Shown: one piece after another, positions 1 to 9,095 of the stretch
Position numbering within the stretch: the first letter of the stretch is position 1
Layout: each line of letters opens with the position of its first letter
Assembly: GCF_013256425.1 (NCBI RefSeq)
Contig: NZ_CP053904.1
Location: 2,418,001 to 2,482,000, forward strand
Length of the DNA: 64,000 nt
Source: Hymenobacter sp. BRD67
GTDB taxonomy: Bacteria; Bacteroidota; Bacteroidia; Cytophagales; Hymenobacteraceae
Reading direction: 5' to 3'
Program-made: the position numbers and the translations under genes
The notes under the pieces: model-generated
The model's input: the letters and a program-made list of their open reading frames with translations, nothing else
The model's database searches: none
What the model was told of the DNA's origin: nothing

Positions 1-120
<120 letters not shown>

Positions 121-180
121 CGCTACATAAGCAGGAGAGTTTGCATCTTTGAGTGCTACTTCACGGCACTTTCTCCTCAA

Positions 181-1596
181 ATGATGTTACGCTTATCGAT
201 TTTCGGCTACTTTTTTTTGCTGCTACTGGGCCGGGCTGTGCCGGCCTGTGCCCAGGTTGAGTACCTGAGCCTCGACCAGCAAACGCTTGACCTGCCCCAG
301 CGCACCTTTTATATTGAACAGGTTTTAGATGGGCGCACCGACCGCGCCGGTATTGGCCGGATACGCCCCCAGGCAGCGTTGGTATTGACCGGCTCATTGC
401 GCCCAGCCGACTTGTATCCCAACCTGGTTCAGGGATTGACCAGTTTTTTGCAGACGCAACTGCCGGCCCGTCCTACTGACCGCCCGGCCCTATTGCTAGT
501 GCGCGAGCTGCGAGTAGGCGAGCTGTTTACGAACGGCACAGCAGTAAGCGGCCCAACTGGATTGTTAACCGGCACGGGCGGGGGTATTATCCGGCAGGCC
601 AGAGCGGTCCTCGACTTGTACCTACACGCGGCCGATGGCTATCATTTTGTACAAACCGCTACCGACACCGTGCGCCCCACTGGTATGCTAGGCATAACGC
701 CCAGCCACGAGCGAAACCTCAAAAAAACGCTGGAGCGCTGCTTGCAACAGCTATCGACCCCTGATTGGAAAACCGCGCAAGCTCGGCCGGCGCAGTCGCT
801 GGAGGCCCTCACCAAGGTGGGGCACGTGGCGAGCCCAACGCTGCTTTACGCCATCCTGACCACGCCAGTCGTGCCGGGCTACTTTCCTACGTTTCTCAGC
901 TTTCGCAACAACCAGCCAGTGCCAGTACCCGGCTTGCAGGCAAAAGCAACTCCTCGGACTGCTGCCGGCTGGGAAAACCTGCCCGAGCTGACCCCAGTGG
1001 CCGCGGCCGGCCATGCCAGCGGAGTGGTACCCGCCGGTAGCTGGGGCTTCTCCGATGGTCAGCAGCTCTACATTTACCATCAGGGGCGCTATGCCATCCT
1101 GCAGCGGCAGGAAAACAGCTTTGGGTTTATGGGAATGCCAGACAACGCCAGTCAGGAGTTGAAGGCTGGCAACCTACTGGGTGCCGCGCTGGCCAACCGC
1201 CGGCCTCAACCTTATACCCTCGATATGGTAACCGGGCGCACCACCCAGTTTGCCGATGCCGGCCGGCCGGCATCGGCAAACTGGGTGGTGCGCATCTACG
1301 TGTACCGCAACCTGGGTGCCGGGCCTGCCCTGCCCGTTTTTTTAAATGACCAGGCAGTAGGTGAGCTAACCGAAAATCAGGTTCTGACCCTCACCTGGAC
1401 CGACCCCGTGCATGAGCCACACCTGCGCCTGGGTAGCGCAACGGCGCCGGAACTGACGTTTTTACCTAATTTTCGGCAGCCTGTTTACGTGCGGGGCGCT
1501 CGTAAGCTTGACCCCGCCAAACAACCGCTTGAGATAGTGCCGACCAGAGTTGGAGAATTTGATTTGAAGGCTATCCGACTCCGCACTCGTAAGTAA
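181..1596 (+). CDS. exported protein of unknown function, 471 aa
   Basis: The protein starts with a clear signal peptide (charged MMLRLS, a hydrophobic run rich in F and L, then PACAQ at about residue 25), so it is exported to the periplasm or outer membrane. I do not recognise a family. A glycine-rich stretch (GLLTGTGGGIIRQ) near residue 130 could be a turn or short membrane-contacting segment. The C-terminal 100 residues are rich in beta-type alternation. The gene carries a 58-bp perfect DNA palindrome near codon 360 (entered separately). It runs toward the ATL gene with only 15 bp between stop codons. The start at 181 is the first of two ATGs and gives the best signal peptide. Confidence 0.7.
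   Translation: MMLRLSIFGYFFLLLLGRAVPACAQVEYLSLDQQTLDLPQRTFYIEQVLDGRTDRAGIGRIRPQAALVLTGSLRPADLYPNLVQGLTSFLQTQLPARPTDRPALLLVRELRVGELFTNGTAVSGPTGLLTGTGGGIIRQARAVLDLYLHAADGYHFVQTATDTVRPTGMLGITPSHERNLKKTLERCLQQLSTPDWKTAQARPAQSLEALTKVGHVASPTLLYAILTTPVVPGYFPTFLSFRNNQPVPVPGLQAKATPRTAAGWENLPELTPVAAAGHASGVVPAGSWGFSDGQQLYIYHQGRYAILQRQENSFGFMGMPDNASQELKAGNLLGAALANRRPQPYTLDMVTGRTTQFADAGRPASANWVVRIYVYRNLGAGPALPVFLNDQAVGELTENQVLTLTWTDPVHEPHLRLGSATAPELTFLPNFRQPVYVRGARKLDPAKQPLEIVPTRVGEFDLKAIRLRTRK
1236..1293. repeat. 58-bp perfect palindrome inside a coding region
   Basis: The 29 bases from 1236 (gcgcaccacccag...) are followed with no spacer by their exact reverse complement, ending at 1293. The centre is a ggccggccggcc core at 1259-1270. 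It stays in frame within the exported protein, encoding TGRTTQFADAG and then RPASANWVVR. Long perfect palindromes without a loop are usually unstable, so this is either a real cruciform-forming site or an assembly or copying artefact. Confidence 0.9.
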
Positions 1597-1611
1597 CCCC
1601 GACCTCCGCGC

Positions 1612-2007
1612 CTACTCCAGTTCCGCGGCGGGGTTCCAGTACAGCTTTTTAAAATCGACTACCACGTCATCTACCACCCGTACGCCTTCGGCTTCGAGCC
1701 GCTCCTGCATGGCGGTAGGCGTAGGAAAGTGGTGGCGGCCGGTGAGTTGCCCCAGGCGGTTTACCACACGGTGGGCGGGCACCTGCTCGTCTTTTTGGAA
1801 CGTGGCCGCGTCGAGGTTAGCTGCCATGAGGGCATAGCCCACGGCCCGCGAGCCGTGTTTTGCCCCCAGGTAGTGAGCAATAGCCCCGTAGCTGGTAACA
1901 CGACCCGGCGGCACCAGCCGCACTACCTCGTGCACATCGGCAAAGTAGTTGCGCTCGGGAGCCGGGGTGGCGGGCGGGGTGGGCAAAGCGGCGGCTGGCT
2001 TCTTCAT
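1612..2007 (-). CDS. alkyltransferase-like protein (ATL), MGMT fold without the reactive cysteine
   Basis: The 131-residue protein is the DNA-binding half of the O6-methylguanine methyltransferase family: a helix-turn-helix segment with the PPGRVTSYGAIA motif at about residue 40, then the active-site loop. The usual PCHR is PAHR (PAHRVVNRLGQLTG), so it cannot accept an alkyl group. Known ATL proteins with Trp or Ala at this place bind O6-alkylguanine, flip it out, and hand the lesion to nucleotide excision repair. I chose the ATG at 2007 (MKKPAAALP) because residues upstream of it in the open frame have no family similarity. A proline- and alanine-rich N-terminal leader of about 20 residues precedes the domain. 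It ends 15 bp from the convergent upstream gene. Confidence 0.85.
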   Translation of the reverse strand: MKKPAAALPTPPATPAPERNYFADVHEVVRLVPPGRVTSYGAIAHYLGAKHGSRAVGYALMAANLDAATFQKDEQVPAHRVVNRLGQLTGRHHFPTPTAMQERLEAEGVRVVDDVVVDFKKLYWNPAAELE

Positions 2008-2102
2008 GCAGCGAAAATACGGGAGAGTGCCGCCGGTAGCGCAACCCTGACCATGGGGCCACGTCCTTGCCCGCGCACTGAACCCGAACTTGGTGCGTGC
2101 TG

Positions 2103-2139
2103 TTGACCGAGCTTCGGCCGGCGGCTGTGCGTAATTTTG
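2103..2139 (+). promoter_or_regulatory. candidate promoter of the RND efflux operon
   Basis: TAATTTTG at 2132-2139 is an exact match to the Bacteroidetes -7 consensus TAnnTTTG and lies 32 bp before the adaptor ATG at 2172. A TTG at 2103 could be the -33 element, but the 26-bp spacer is longer than usual. I see no regulator gene or clear operator beside it. Confidence 0.45.
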
Positions 2140-2171
2140 CACAAGCTGCTGCTATTCACCTTATTTCCCGT

Positions 2172-3248
2172 ATGCGCTTTTTCACTTCGGCCCAGCTCGT
2201 GCTGGCCGGCGGCGCGCTGGCCCTGCTGGCCGGCTGCCATTCCAAAACCGACGACTCGAAAGGCGGTAAAGATTCTAAAAAGAATAATGGCCCGGCCCTG
2301 GTCGATGTGCTGGTGGCCCATCCCTCGTCCGTAACCGATTCTATCGAGGCCAACGGCACGGTGGTCGCCAACGATTTTGTTGAGCTGCACCCCGAGGTAA
2401 ATGGCCGCCTTATTGCCCTCAATGTCAATGAGGGCCGCCACGTAAGCCAGGGTAGCATTATTGCCCGCATCAACGACGCCGACCTGCGGGCTCAGCTGCA
2501 AAAAACCAACGCGCTGCTGCAAGTGGCACGCCTCTCGCAAGACCGCCTCGAAAAGCTGCTGAAGGTGCAGGGGGTAAACCAGGCCGACTATGACCTGGCC
2601 GTAAGCCAGGTGCGCAGCAACGAGGCCGATGCGGCCTACACCCAGGCCATGCTGGCCAAAACGGTTATCCGGGCGCCCTTTGCCGGCGTGCTGGGCCTGC
2701 GCCAGGTAAGCCCCGGCGCCTACGTAACGCCCGCTACCATCATCGCCACCCTACAGGCCGATACCAAGCTTAAAGTCGACTTTACGCTGCCCGAAGCCAG
2801 CGGCAACATCGTGCAGCCGGGCTCCGTCGTGACGGTGCGCTTTGCCGGCAACCCGCCGCGCCGCTACAACGCCACCATTCAGGCGCAGGAAAGCCAGGTA
2901 AACCAGACTACCCGTAACCTCACGGTGCGTGCCCTGCTGCCCGCCGGCGCTCAGGTGAGCCCCGGCACCTTTGCCCGCGTGAGCGTGAGCACCGGCGCGG
3001 CGCGGCGCAGCGTGCTGCTGCCCACCAACGCCATCATGCCCGGTGATAAATCGGACCAGGTAGTGCTGGTCAAGCATGGCAAAGCGGTAATGCAGGATGT
3101 AAAAACCGGCGACCGCCAGAATGAGCAGATTGCCGTGGTCAGCGGCATCGCCGCCGGCGACTCAGTCGTGACAAATGGCGTGCTGTTCACCCAGCCCGGC
3201 AAGCCGGTGAAAGTGCGCAAGGCCAAGAATAATCAACAGGGTCAGTAA
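2172..3248 (+). CDS. RND efflux periplasmic adaptor (membrane fusion) lipoprotein
   Basis: This 358-residue protein links an inner-membrane RND pump to a TolC-type channel. It starts with a lipoprotein signal whose lipobox is LAGC (Cys at about 23), followed by a charged linker rich in K, D and S. Next come the first half of the biotinyl-lipoyl-like domain (VELHPEVNGRLIALNVNEGRHVSQG), an alpha-hairpin with short arms (RLEKLLKVQGVNQADYDLA), the second lipoyl half (TVIRAPFAGVLGLRQVSPGAYV), a beta-barrel and the membrane-proximal domain (ITNGV-type GDSVVTNGVLF). The order matches the MexE/AcrA family. I took the ATG at 2172 because it begins the signal peptide. It is the first gene of an adaptor-permease-channel operon; 159 bp separate it from the permease. 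Confidence 0.93.
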   Translation: MRFFTSAQLVLAGGALALLAGCHSKTDDSKGGKDSKKNNGPALVDVLVAHPSSVTDSIEANGTVVANDFVELHPEVNGRLIALNVNEGRHVSQGSIIARINDADLRAQLQKTNALLQVARLSQDRLEKLLKVQGVNQADYDLAVSQVRSNEADAAYTQAMLAKTVIRAPFAGVLGLRQVSPGAYVTPATIIATLQADTKLKVDFTLPEASGNIVQPGSVVTVRFAGNPPRRYNATIQAQESQVNQTTRNLTVRALLPAGAQVSPGTFARVSVSTGAARRSVLLPTNAIMPGDKSDQVVLVKHGKAVMQDVKTGDRQNEQIAVVSGIAAGDSVVTNGVLFTQPGKPVKVRKAKNNQQGQ

Positions 3249-3407
3249 TGAAATGCTAAAATAGCAGGCCTATCCAGCGGCCGCTTGCCGAAACATCCTC
3301 GCCCCTGTCGTTAGGCTACTAGCCAGCGACGCGAGTGAAATGCTTGGGTAAGTGTGTGCCCGCTAAGCCTGACGGTCAATTTTAGGTTATTGTATAATAA
3401 GAATAAT

Positions 3408-6400
3408 ATGAATATTTCAGAATTATCTCTAAAACGACCCGTGTTGGCGACGGTGTTCAACCTGCTGCTGATACTATTTGGCGGGGTGGGCTTCTCGTTT
3501 CTGGCGCTGCGCGACTATCCGGCCATTGACCCGCCGATTATCAGCGTGAGCACGGCCTACACCGGCGCCAACGCCGATGTGATTGAGAACCAGATAACGG
3601 AGCCGCTCGAAAAGCAGATTAACGGCATTCCGGGCATCCGCTCCATTACCAGCAGCTCGTCGTTGGGGTCGAGCAATATTACGGTCGAGTTTAACCTCGA
3701 CGTGGATTTGGAGGCCGCCGCCTCCGACGTGCGCGACAAGGTAGGCCAGGGCGTGCGCTCGCTGCCGCAGGATATCGACGCCCCGCCGGTGGTGGCCAAG
3801 TCGGACGCCAACTCCGACAACATCCTCATCCTGGCCGTGACGAGCCGCACCAAGAGCCTACTCGACCTCAGCGACTATGCCGAGAACAACCTGCAGCAGC
3901 GCTTCCAGACCATTAACGGCGTATCGGCCGTCAACATCTTCGGCCAAAAGCGCTTTGCCATGCGCCTCTGGCTCGACCCCAGTAAGATGGATGCGTACAA
4001 CGTCTCCTTCACCGACGTGCAGAACGCCCTCAACGCCGAAAATGTGGAGGTACCGGCCGGTAAAATCTACGGCGGCAAAACGGAGCTGACCATTCGCACG
4101 ATGGCACGCTTCACGACCGAACAGCAGTTTCGCGACCTGATTTTGCGGGAGGATAAAACGGGTATCGTGCGCCTCGGCGACGTGGCCCGGGTGGTGCTTG
4201 GGCCCGAGAGCTACGAGCAAAGCTGGAAGGTAAACGGGGCTTACGCCGTGGGCCTGGCCATTGTGCCCCAGCCGGGCTCCAACTACGTGCAGATTGCCGA
4301 AGAATTTTACAAGCGCCTGGCCGAGGTGCAGAAGGAAAATAAGGCGGACATCCAAATGCGGGTGCTCACCGACAACACCAAGATTGTTCGCAACTCGATT
4401 GATGAGGTAATCGAGACGCTGCTCATCTCCTTTGGGCTGGTCGTACTGGTTATCTTTTTCTTCTTTCGCAACTGGCTCATCGCCCTGCGCCCGCTTATCG
4501 ATATTCCCATCTCGCTGATTGCTACATTCTTCGTGATGTACCTGGCAGGATTTACTATTAATATATTAACGCTACTAGGTATTGTACTCGCCACCGGCCT
4601 GGTGGTGGACGACGGCATTGTGGTGACGGAGAATATCTTCCGTAAGCTAGAAGAAGGTATGGATATTCGCAAGGCGGCGCTGGAGGGCAGTAAGGAGATT
4701 TTCTTCGCCGTTATCTCAACTTCGCTCACACTGGCGGTGGTGTTTTTGCCGGTTATTTTTCTGCAAGGCTTTACCGGACGCTTGTTCCGCGAGTTTGGGG
4801 TGGTAGTGGCTGGCGCAGTGCTGATTTCAGCCTTCGTGTCGCTGACTATTACGCCGGTTCTGAACGTGGCGCTGCACCGTGAGGGGCGGGCCACGGCAAG
4901 TTTTACGACCGCACCGAGCCCTTCTTTACGGGCATGGAAAACGCCTACGGGCGGCTGGTCGGCAGCTTTCTGCGCGTGCGCAGCCTGGCGTGGGTAGTGG
5001 TAGCGGTATGCGCCGGCCTCATCTACTTTGTGGGTAAAAATATCCCAACCGAGTTGGCTCCGCTCGAAGACCGCAGCAGCCTGCGCCTAACCCTGACCGG
5101 CCCCGAGGGCACGAGCTTTGGGGCAATGCAGAAAATCAGCGACCAAGTAGCACAGTTTGCTACCGACTCGGTACCGGAAAATGACTTTGTATTCAGTATC
5201 ACGCCGGGCTTCGGCGGTGGGGCGGCGTCAACAATGGGCAGGTGCGCATTGGCCTTGTGCCCCCGGATGAGCGCAAGCGCTCGCAGGAAGCAATCGGCAA
5301 ATACCTGACTAAGAATACCAAGCGCTTCAATGATGCGCGCATTTTTGTGGTGCAGGAGCAGACTATTGCCGTGGGTTCGGGGTCGAAAAGCAGCTTGCCA
5401 GTACAGTTCGTGCTGCAAAACGTGGACCTAGACCGCATCCGCGGGCGCTGCCTAAATTTTTGGCCGCGGCCCGCCAGGACCCTACTTTCCAAAACGTTGA
5501 TGCCAACCTCAAATTCAACAAGCCGGAGGTACAGTTAACATTCGACCGCCTGAAAATCAGGGACCTTGGCCTGACTACTCAGAACGTAGTAGCGGCCGTA
5601 CAGGGCGCATTTGGTGGCCGCCGCATGGCTTACTTCCTTATCAACGGGCGGCAGTACCAGGTAATCGGGCAGGTGGAGCAGGGCAATCGCAGCGCCCCTA
5701 CCGACATCAGCCGGCTCTACGTTACCAATAGCCGGGGCGAAAGCATTCCGCTCTCGGCCGTCGTGCATCAGATTGAGGACTCTAATCCCAGCACGCTCTA
5801 CCACTTCAACCGCCTGAAATCGGCCACCGTGTCGGCGCAGCTGGCCGAGGGCAAAACAGTGGGCGACGGCGTGCGGGCCATGCAGGCCATTGCCGACAAA
5901 ACGCTCGACCCGACATTCCAAACGGCCCTCTCGGGCTCGTCGCGCGACTTTGCCGAAAGCTCCTCTAACACGGCTTTCGCCTTCGGGCTGGCCCTAATGC
6001 TGATTTACCTGCTGCTGGCGGCTCAGTTCGAGAGCTTCCGCGACCCACTTACCATTTTGCTCACGGTGCCGCTGGCTTTGGCCGGGGCGCTGCTCAGTCT
6101 GTGGCTTTTTGGCCAGACTATCAACATCTTCTCCCAAATCGGGATGATTATGCTGATTGGCCTGGTAACGAAGAACGGCATTCTCATTGTGGAGTTTGCC
6201 AACCACCAGCGCGACGCCGGCGTGCCCCTGCGCCAGGCCGTGCAGCTGGCCGCCCAGCAGCGCCTGCGCCCCATTCTGATGACTTCGCTGGCCACGGCGC
6301 TCGGTGCGTTGCCCATTGCTCTTAGCCTGGGCGCGGCCTCTACCAGCCGCCGGCCACTGGGTATTGTAATTGTGGGCGGCATCCTGTTCTCGCTCATTCT

Positions 6401-6506
6401 CACGCTGTTTGTTATCCCGGCCATCTACACGTTTATCGCCAAGGACCGCAAACCGCTGGAGCTGGGAGAAGAAGCAGTAGTGCAGGAGGAGCCCGTAACT
6501 GCCTGA
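3408..6506 (+). CDS. RND multidrug efflux permease, HAE1 family (three frameshifts)
   Basis: This is an AcrB/MexF-type proton-driven pump of the inner membrane, about 1033 residues once repaired, which is the normal family length. It starts MNISELSLKRPVLATV with TM1. The porter domain has the DVRDKVGQ motif, and TM4 carries the proton-relay aspartate pair in GLVVDDGIVV near residue 400. The C-terminal half has the matching TKNGILIVEFAN helix near residue 910. The frame changes at about 4885 (gaggggcggg), 5224 (ggtggggcgg) and 5450 (cgcgggcgc). Adding one G at each place restores continuous family sequence (…GHGKFYDRTEPFF, …GGVNNGQVRIG, …IRGALPKFLA). Since all three are single-base losses in G runs, I think they are sequencing errors, though a dead gene is possible. 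The ATG at 3408 is set by the conserved N-terminus. Confidence 0.9.
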
Positions 6507-6602
6507 ATGTAAAAGCGGGGCCGGCAACCACTTAGACTGCACCGGCTCTGCTCGCCCGACTTGTTTAATGACAAACGAAGTATTCCTTCGTTTTAACGTA
6601 TA

Positions 6603-7946
6603 ATGAAACTAACTTTCTGCCTGTTAGCCTGCCTGTTACCTGCTTCTTTGCTGGCTCAGACTGCGCCCCCTACCACGGCGCAGTCGCCGGCCGGGCCCGG
6701 CGCTGGCCCGGTGCTTACCCTGCACGACGCCCTGCAAACGGCCCTCAAAAACAGCCTCGATATTCAAATTAGTCAGAATAACGTGGATGTGCAGGGCCTG
6801 CGCAACAATGCTGGCTTTGCGGGCGCGCTGCCCGCGGTGGGTATTACTGCCAGCAACAACGCGGTGGTCAACAACACGCAGCAGGAATTCAATACCGGGA
6901 GCAGCGTCTCCCGCACCGGGGCGGTATTCAGCCAGTACAACGTGGGGCTGGCCGGGACCTTGCTGCTTTACAACGGCGGCCACGTAGTAGCCACCCGCAA
7001 GCGGCTGGATGAGCTGGCCCAAATAAGCCAGCTGCAGCTCAACTCGACCGTGCAGAATGTGCTGGCCGATGTGAGCCTGAAGTACTACGCCGTGGTGCAG
7101 CAGCAGCGCTACATCCGCACCCTCGAAGCTTCGGTGGAGGTATCGCGCCAGAAGCTGCGCCTTATCGAAACCCGCCAAAGTGTGGGCCTGGCCAACAACG
7201 CCGACCGCTTTCAGGCGCAGCTCGACCTGAATGCCCAGCTCGAAACCCAGCAGCAGCAGCAACTGGCCGCCCAGCAGGCTACTGCCGATTTGCTTCGCGC
7301 CCTGACCATGGATTTAAACACGCCGGTAGCCGTCGAAGACACTATTCCGGTAAACCGCTCGCTGAGCTGGGCCGAGCTGGAAGGCTCGCTCGCCAAGAAC
7401 CCCGACTTGCTGGCGGCCGAGCGCCAAATACGCGTCAACGAGTTAATTGAGCGCGAAACCAGGGCCGCTCGCTACCCATCTATTGGCATAAATACCGGCA
7501 CCAACTTCGCCCGTAGCCAAAACTCGGTGGGTACCACGCTCTTCAACCAAAGCTATGGTCCCTACGCCGGGCTGGGATTATCGGTGCCCCTCTACGCGGG
7601 CGGCGTAAACCGGCGGCAGGTTGATATTGCCAGAATTAACACGCGCACCACCGAACTGCAAAGCAATGCGCTGCAGCGCAACTACCGCCTCAACGCCCTC
7701 AAGGCCTGGGAAGCGTACCAAAAGCAGCTAAGCCTCGTTACTACCGCCGAGCAGAGCTACACCACCGCCCGCCAGCTCCTGAAGCTGGTGCAGCTGCGCC
7801 TCGATGCCGGCCTCTCTACCCTGGTCGATGTAAAGCTGGCCCAGCAGAGCTTCGAAGATGCCGGCTACCGGCTCGTAAACTACCGCTACGCCGCCAAGTC
7901 GGCGGAGATAACGTTGCGCCAGCTGGCAGCTTTGCTGGCACCCTAA
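6603..7946 (+). CDS. TolC-family outer membrane efflux channel
   Basis: The 447-residue protein has a signal peptide (MKLTFCLLACLLPASLLAQ), a short Pro/Ala-rich spacer, and two OEP repeats of long amphipathic helices. The first starts at LTLHDALQTALKNSLDIQ (about residue 40) and the second at SWAELEGSLAKNPDLLAAERQ (about 255). Typical signatures are GGHVVATRKRLDELAQ and VPLYAGGVNRRQVDIARI, where each beta-strand passes into a helical barrel stave. It provides the outer-membrane duct for the RND pump just upstream (96 bp away) and closes the three-gene operon. A strong hairpin follows the stop codon. Confidence 0.93.
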   Translation: MKLTFCLLACLLPASLLAQTAPPTTAQSPAGPGAGPVLTLHDALQTALKNSLDIQISQNNVDVQGLRNNAGFAGALPAVGITASNNAVVNNTQQEFNTGSSVSRTGAVFSQYNVGLAGTLLLYNGGHVVATRKRLDELAQISQLQLNSTVQNVLADVSLKYYAVVQQQRYIRTLEASVEVSRQKLRLIETRQSVGLANNADRFQAQLDLNAQLETQQQQQLAAQQATADLLRALTMDLNTPVAVEDTIPVNRSLSWAELEGSLAKNPDLLAAERQIRVNELIERETRAARYPSIGINTGTNFARSQNSVGTTLFNQSYGPYAGLGLSVPLYAGGVNRRQVDIARINTRTTELQSNALQRNYRLNALKAWEAYQKQLSLVTTAEQSYTTARQLLKLVQLRLDAGLSTLVDVKLAQQSFEDAGYRLVNYRYAAKSAEITLRQLAALLAP

Positions 7947-7958
7947 GGCAGACATCAA

Positions 7959-8015
7959 GCCGCCAGCAGCAAGGGCCGGCCGAGCTATGCTCAGTCGGCC
8001 CTTGCTGCTGGCGGC
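7959..8015. terminator. bidirectional terminator between tolC-like and type IX cargo genes
   Basis: A perfect 20-bp stem (7959-7978 with 7996-8015, gccgccagcagcaagggccg and its complement) encloses a 17-base loop. It lies between converging genes whose stop codons are 13 and 11 bp away, so it can serve both strands. Confidence 0.8.
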
Positions 8016-8025
8016 ATTACAAGCG

Positions 8026-8910
8026 TCAGTCCTTCACAAAGCGCTTGGTTTCGGTGCCGGCTTTGGTCGTGATTTTGTAATAATAAGTTCCGTGGGGCAG
8101 GTCACTCAAATCGAGCTGCTGGGTGTAGGAGCCCTGCTCCTGCTGCACCGGCGCCAATAAAGTACGTAGCTCAGCACCCTTGCCATCCAGTAGCTCAACG
8201 CTGACGGAGCCGGCCTTTTTCACGTCGTACTGCAGCTGCGTGGTGGCTGCGGCGGGGTTCGGGTAAAGGCTGGTGCCCGTAAGACTAGCGTCAGCCGGCG
8301 CAGTGGGGTCGAGCAGCAGAAAGGCCGCCGGGCGGAACAGCTTCCGCAGGCCACTGCGCCGGGCGGCCAGGCCCGCCCACTTTGCCAGCTTTTCCTGCTG
8401 CTCGGGCGTAGTATTCTTTGCCACAATCGCTTTTATGTCGGTGGCCCACTGCGCTTTTTGCGGCGCTATTTCCTGAGTCAGCTTCTGAATGTTGGCGTCG
8501 TACTTCAGCGCCAGCTGGGCCACACTCAGCATAATGCCTTTCGCCTGCAAGCGCAGGGCGTGCACCTGTTGCTGCTGGTCGGCAGTGAGGGTGGGGCGGG
8601 TTCCGGCTGGCGCTTCGGCTGGCATAATGCGCTGGCGCAATGCCTGGCCCTGGGCACGCAGGGCCTTCAGCTGGGCGCGGTAAGTCACTACTTGCGCCTG
8701 GTCGGCCGGGGCAAGCTGGGCTTCCAGCTTCTGGCGCTGCTGGCGCAGCACGGGCAGGACGGTCGCCGTGAGGTAAGCTTTTATTTCCTGGCGAAGGGGC
8801 TGGTTGGGGCCGGCCTGATGGCCAGCACCCGGTTGGGCAATAGTCACTACGCTAGTAGCCAGCAGAAGCAGCACTACCAGGGGCAAGCGGGTGAGAAAAG
8901 GGTATTTCAT
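8026..8910 (-). CDS. secreted helical protein with type IX sorting domain
   Basis: The 294-residue protein has a signal peptide (MKYPFLTRLPLVVLLLLATS, cleavage after about residue 26). Its central 170 residues are rich in Q, A, L and K and look like antiparallel helices or a coiled coil (QQRQKLEAQLAPADQAQV, then TPEQQEKLAKWAGL). The last 75 residues form a Por_Secre_tail domain (SLYPNPAAATTQLQYDV ... LPHGTYYYKI ... KRFVKD), the signal that sends proteins through the type IX system to the cell surface. The helical middle recalls Spy/LTXXQ-type chaperones, but I cannot confirm that. I took the ATG at 8910, since the six residues upstream of it only extend the signal peptide. Confidence 0.85.
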   Translation of the reverse strand: MKYPFLTRLPLVVLLLLATSVVTIAQPGAGHQAGPNQPLRQEIKAYLTATVLPVLRQQRQKLEAQLAPADQAQVVTYRAQLKALRAQGQALRQRIMPAEAPAGTRPTLTADQQQQVHALRLQAKGIMLSVAQLALKYDANIQKLTQEIAPQKAQWATDIKAIVAKNTTPEQQEKLAKWAGLAARRSGLRKLFRPAAFLLLDPTAPADASLTGTSLYPNPAAATTQLQYDVKKAGSVSVELLDGKGAELRTLLAPVQQEQGSYTQQLDLSDLPHGTYYYKITTKAGTETKRFVKD

Positions 8911-9026
8911 GTTTTTTAACGGCAGCATGGGGTCATAGCTCAGTCGGCTTTTATATAGACTTGCTGTAAGCCAGGCGGTTTAATTCGGCTGCTGAAAAAT
9001 ACGTTAGTCCGCGCTTTTCCGCTAAC

Positions 9027-9063
9027 GCAAGAATGGCCCGGTAGCAGCCCAGGCCATTCTTGC
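9027..9063. terminator. terminator downstream of SDR gene
   Basis: A perfect 12-bp stem, gcaagaatggcc at 9027-9038 with ggccattcttgc at 9052-9063, has a 13-base loop. It is followed on the minus strand by a second small stem (cgttag/ctaacg, 9002-9027). It lies 33 bp beyond the stop of the minus-strand SDR gene. Confidence 0.7.
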
Positions 9064-9095
9064 AATTATATTATTAATTTATTATATAGTAAAAA

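Noticed and set aside
4885-5460. Programmed frameshifting in the RND permease
   Set aside because: There is no slippery heptamer with a downstream pseudoknot. The same one-base loss in G/C runs recurs in 17 unrelated genes.
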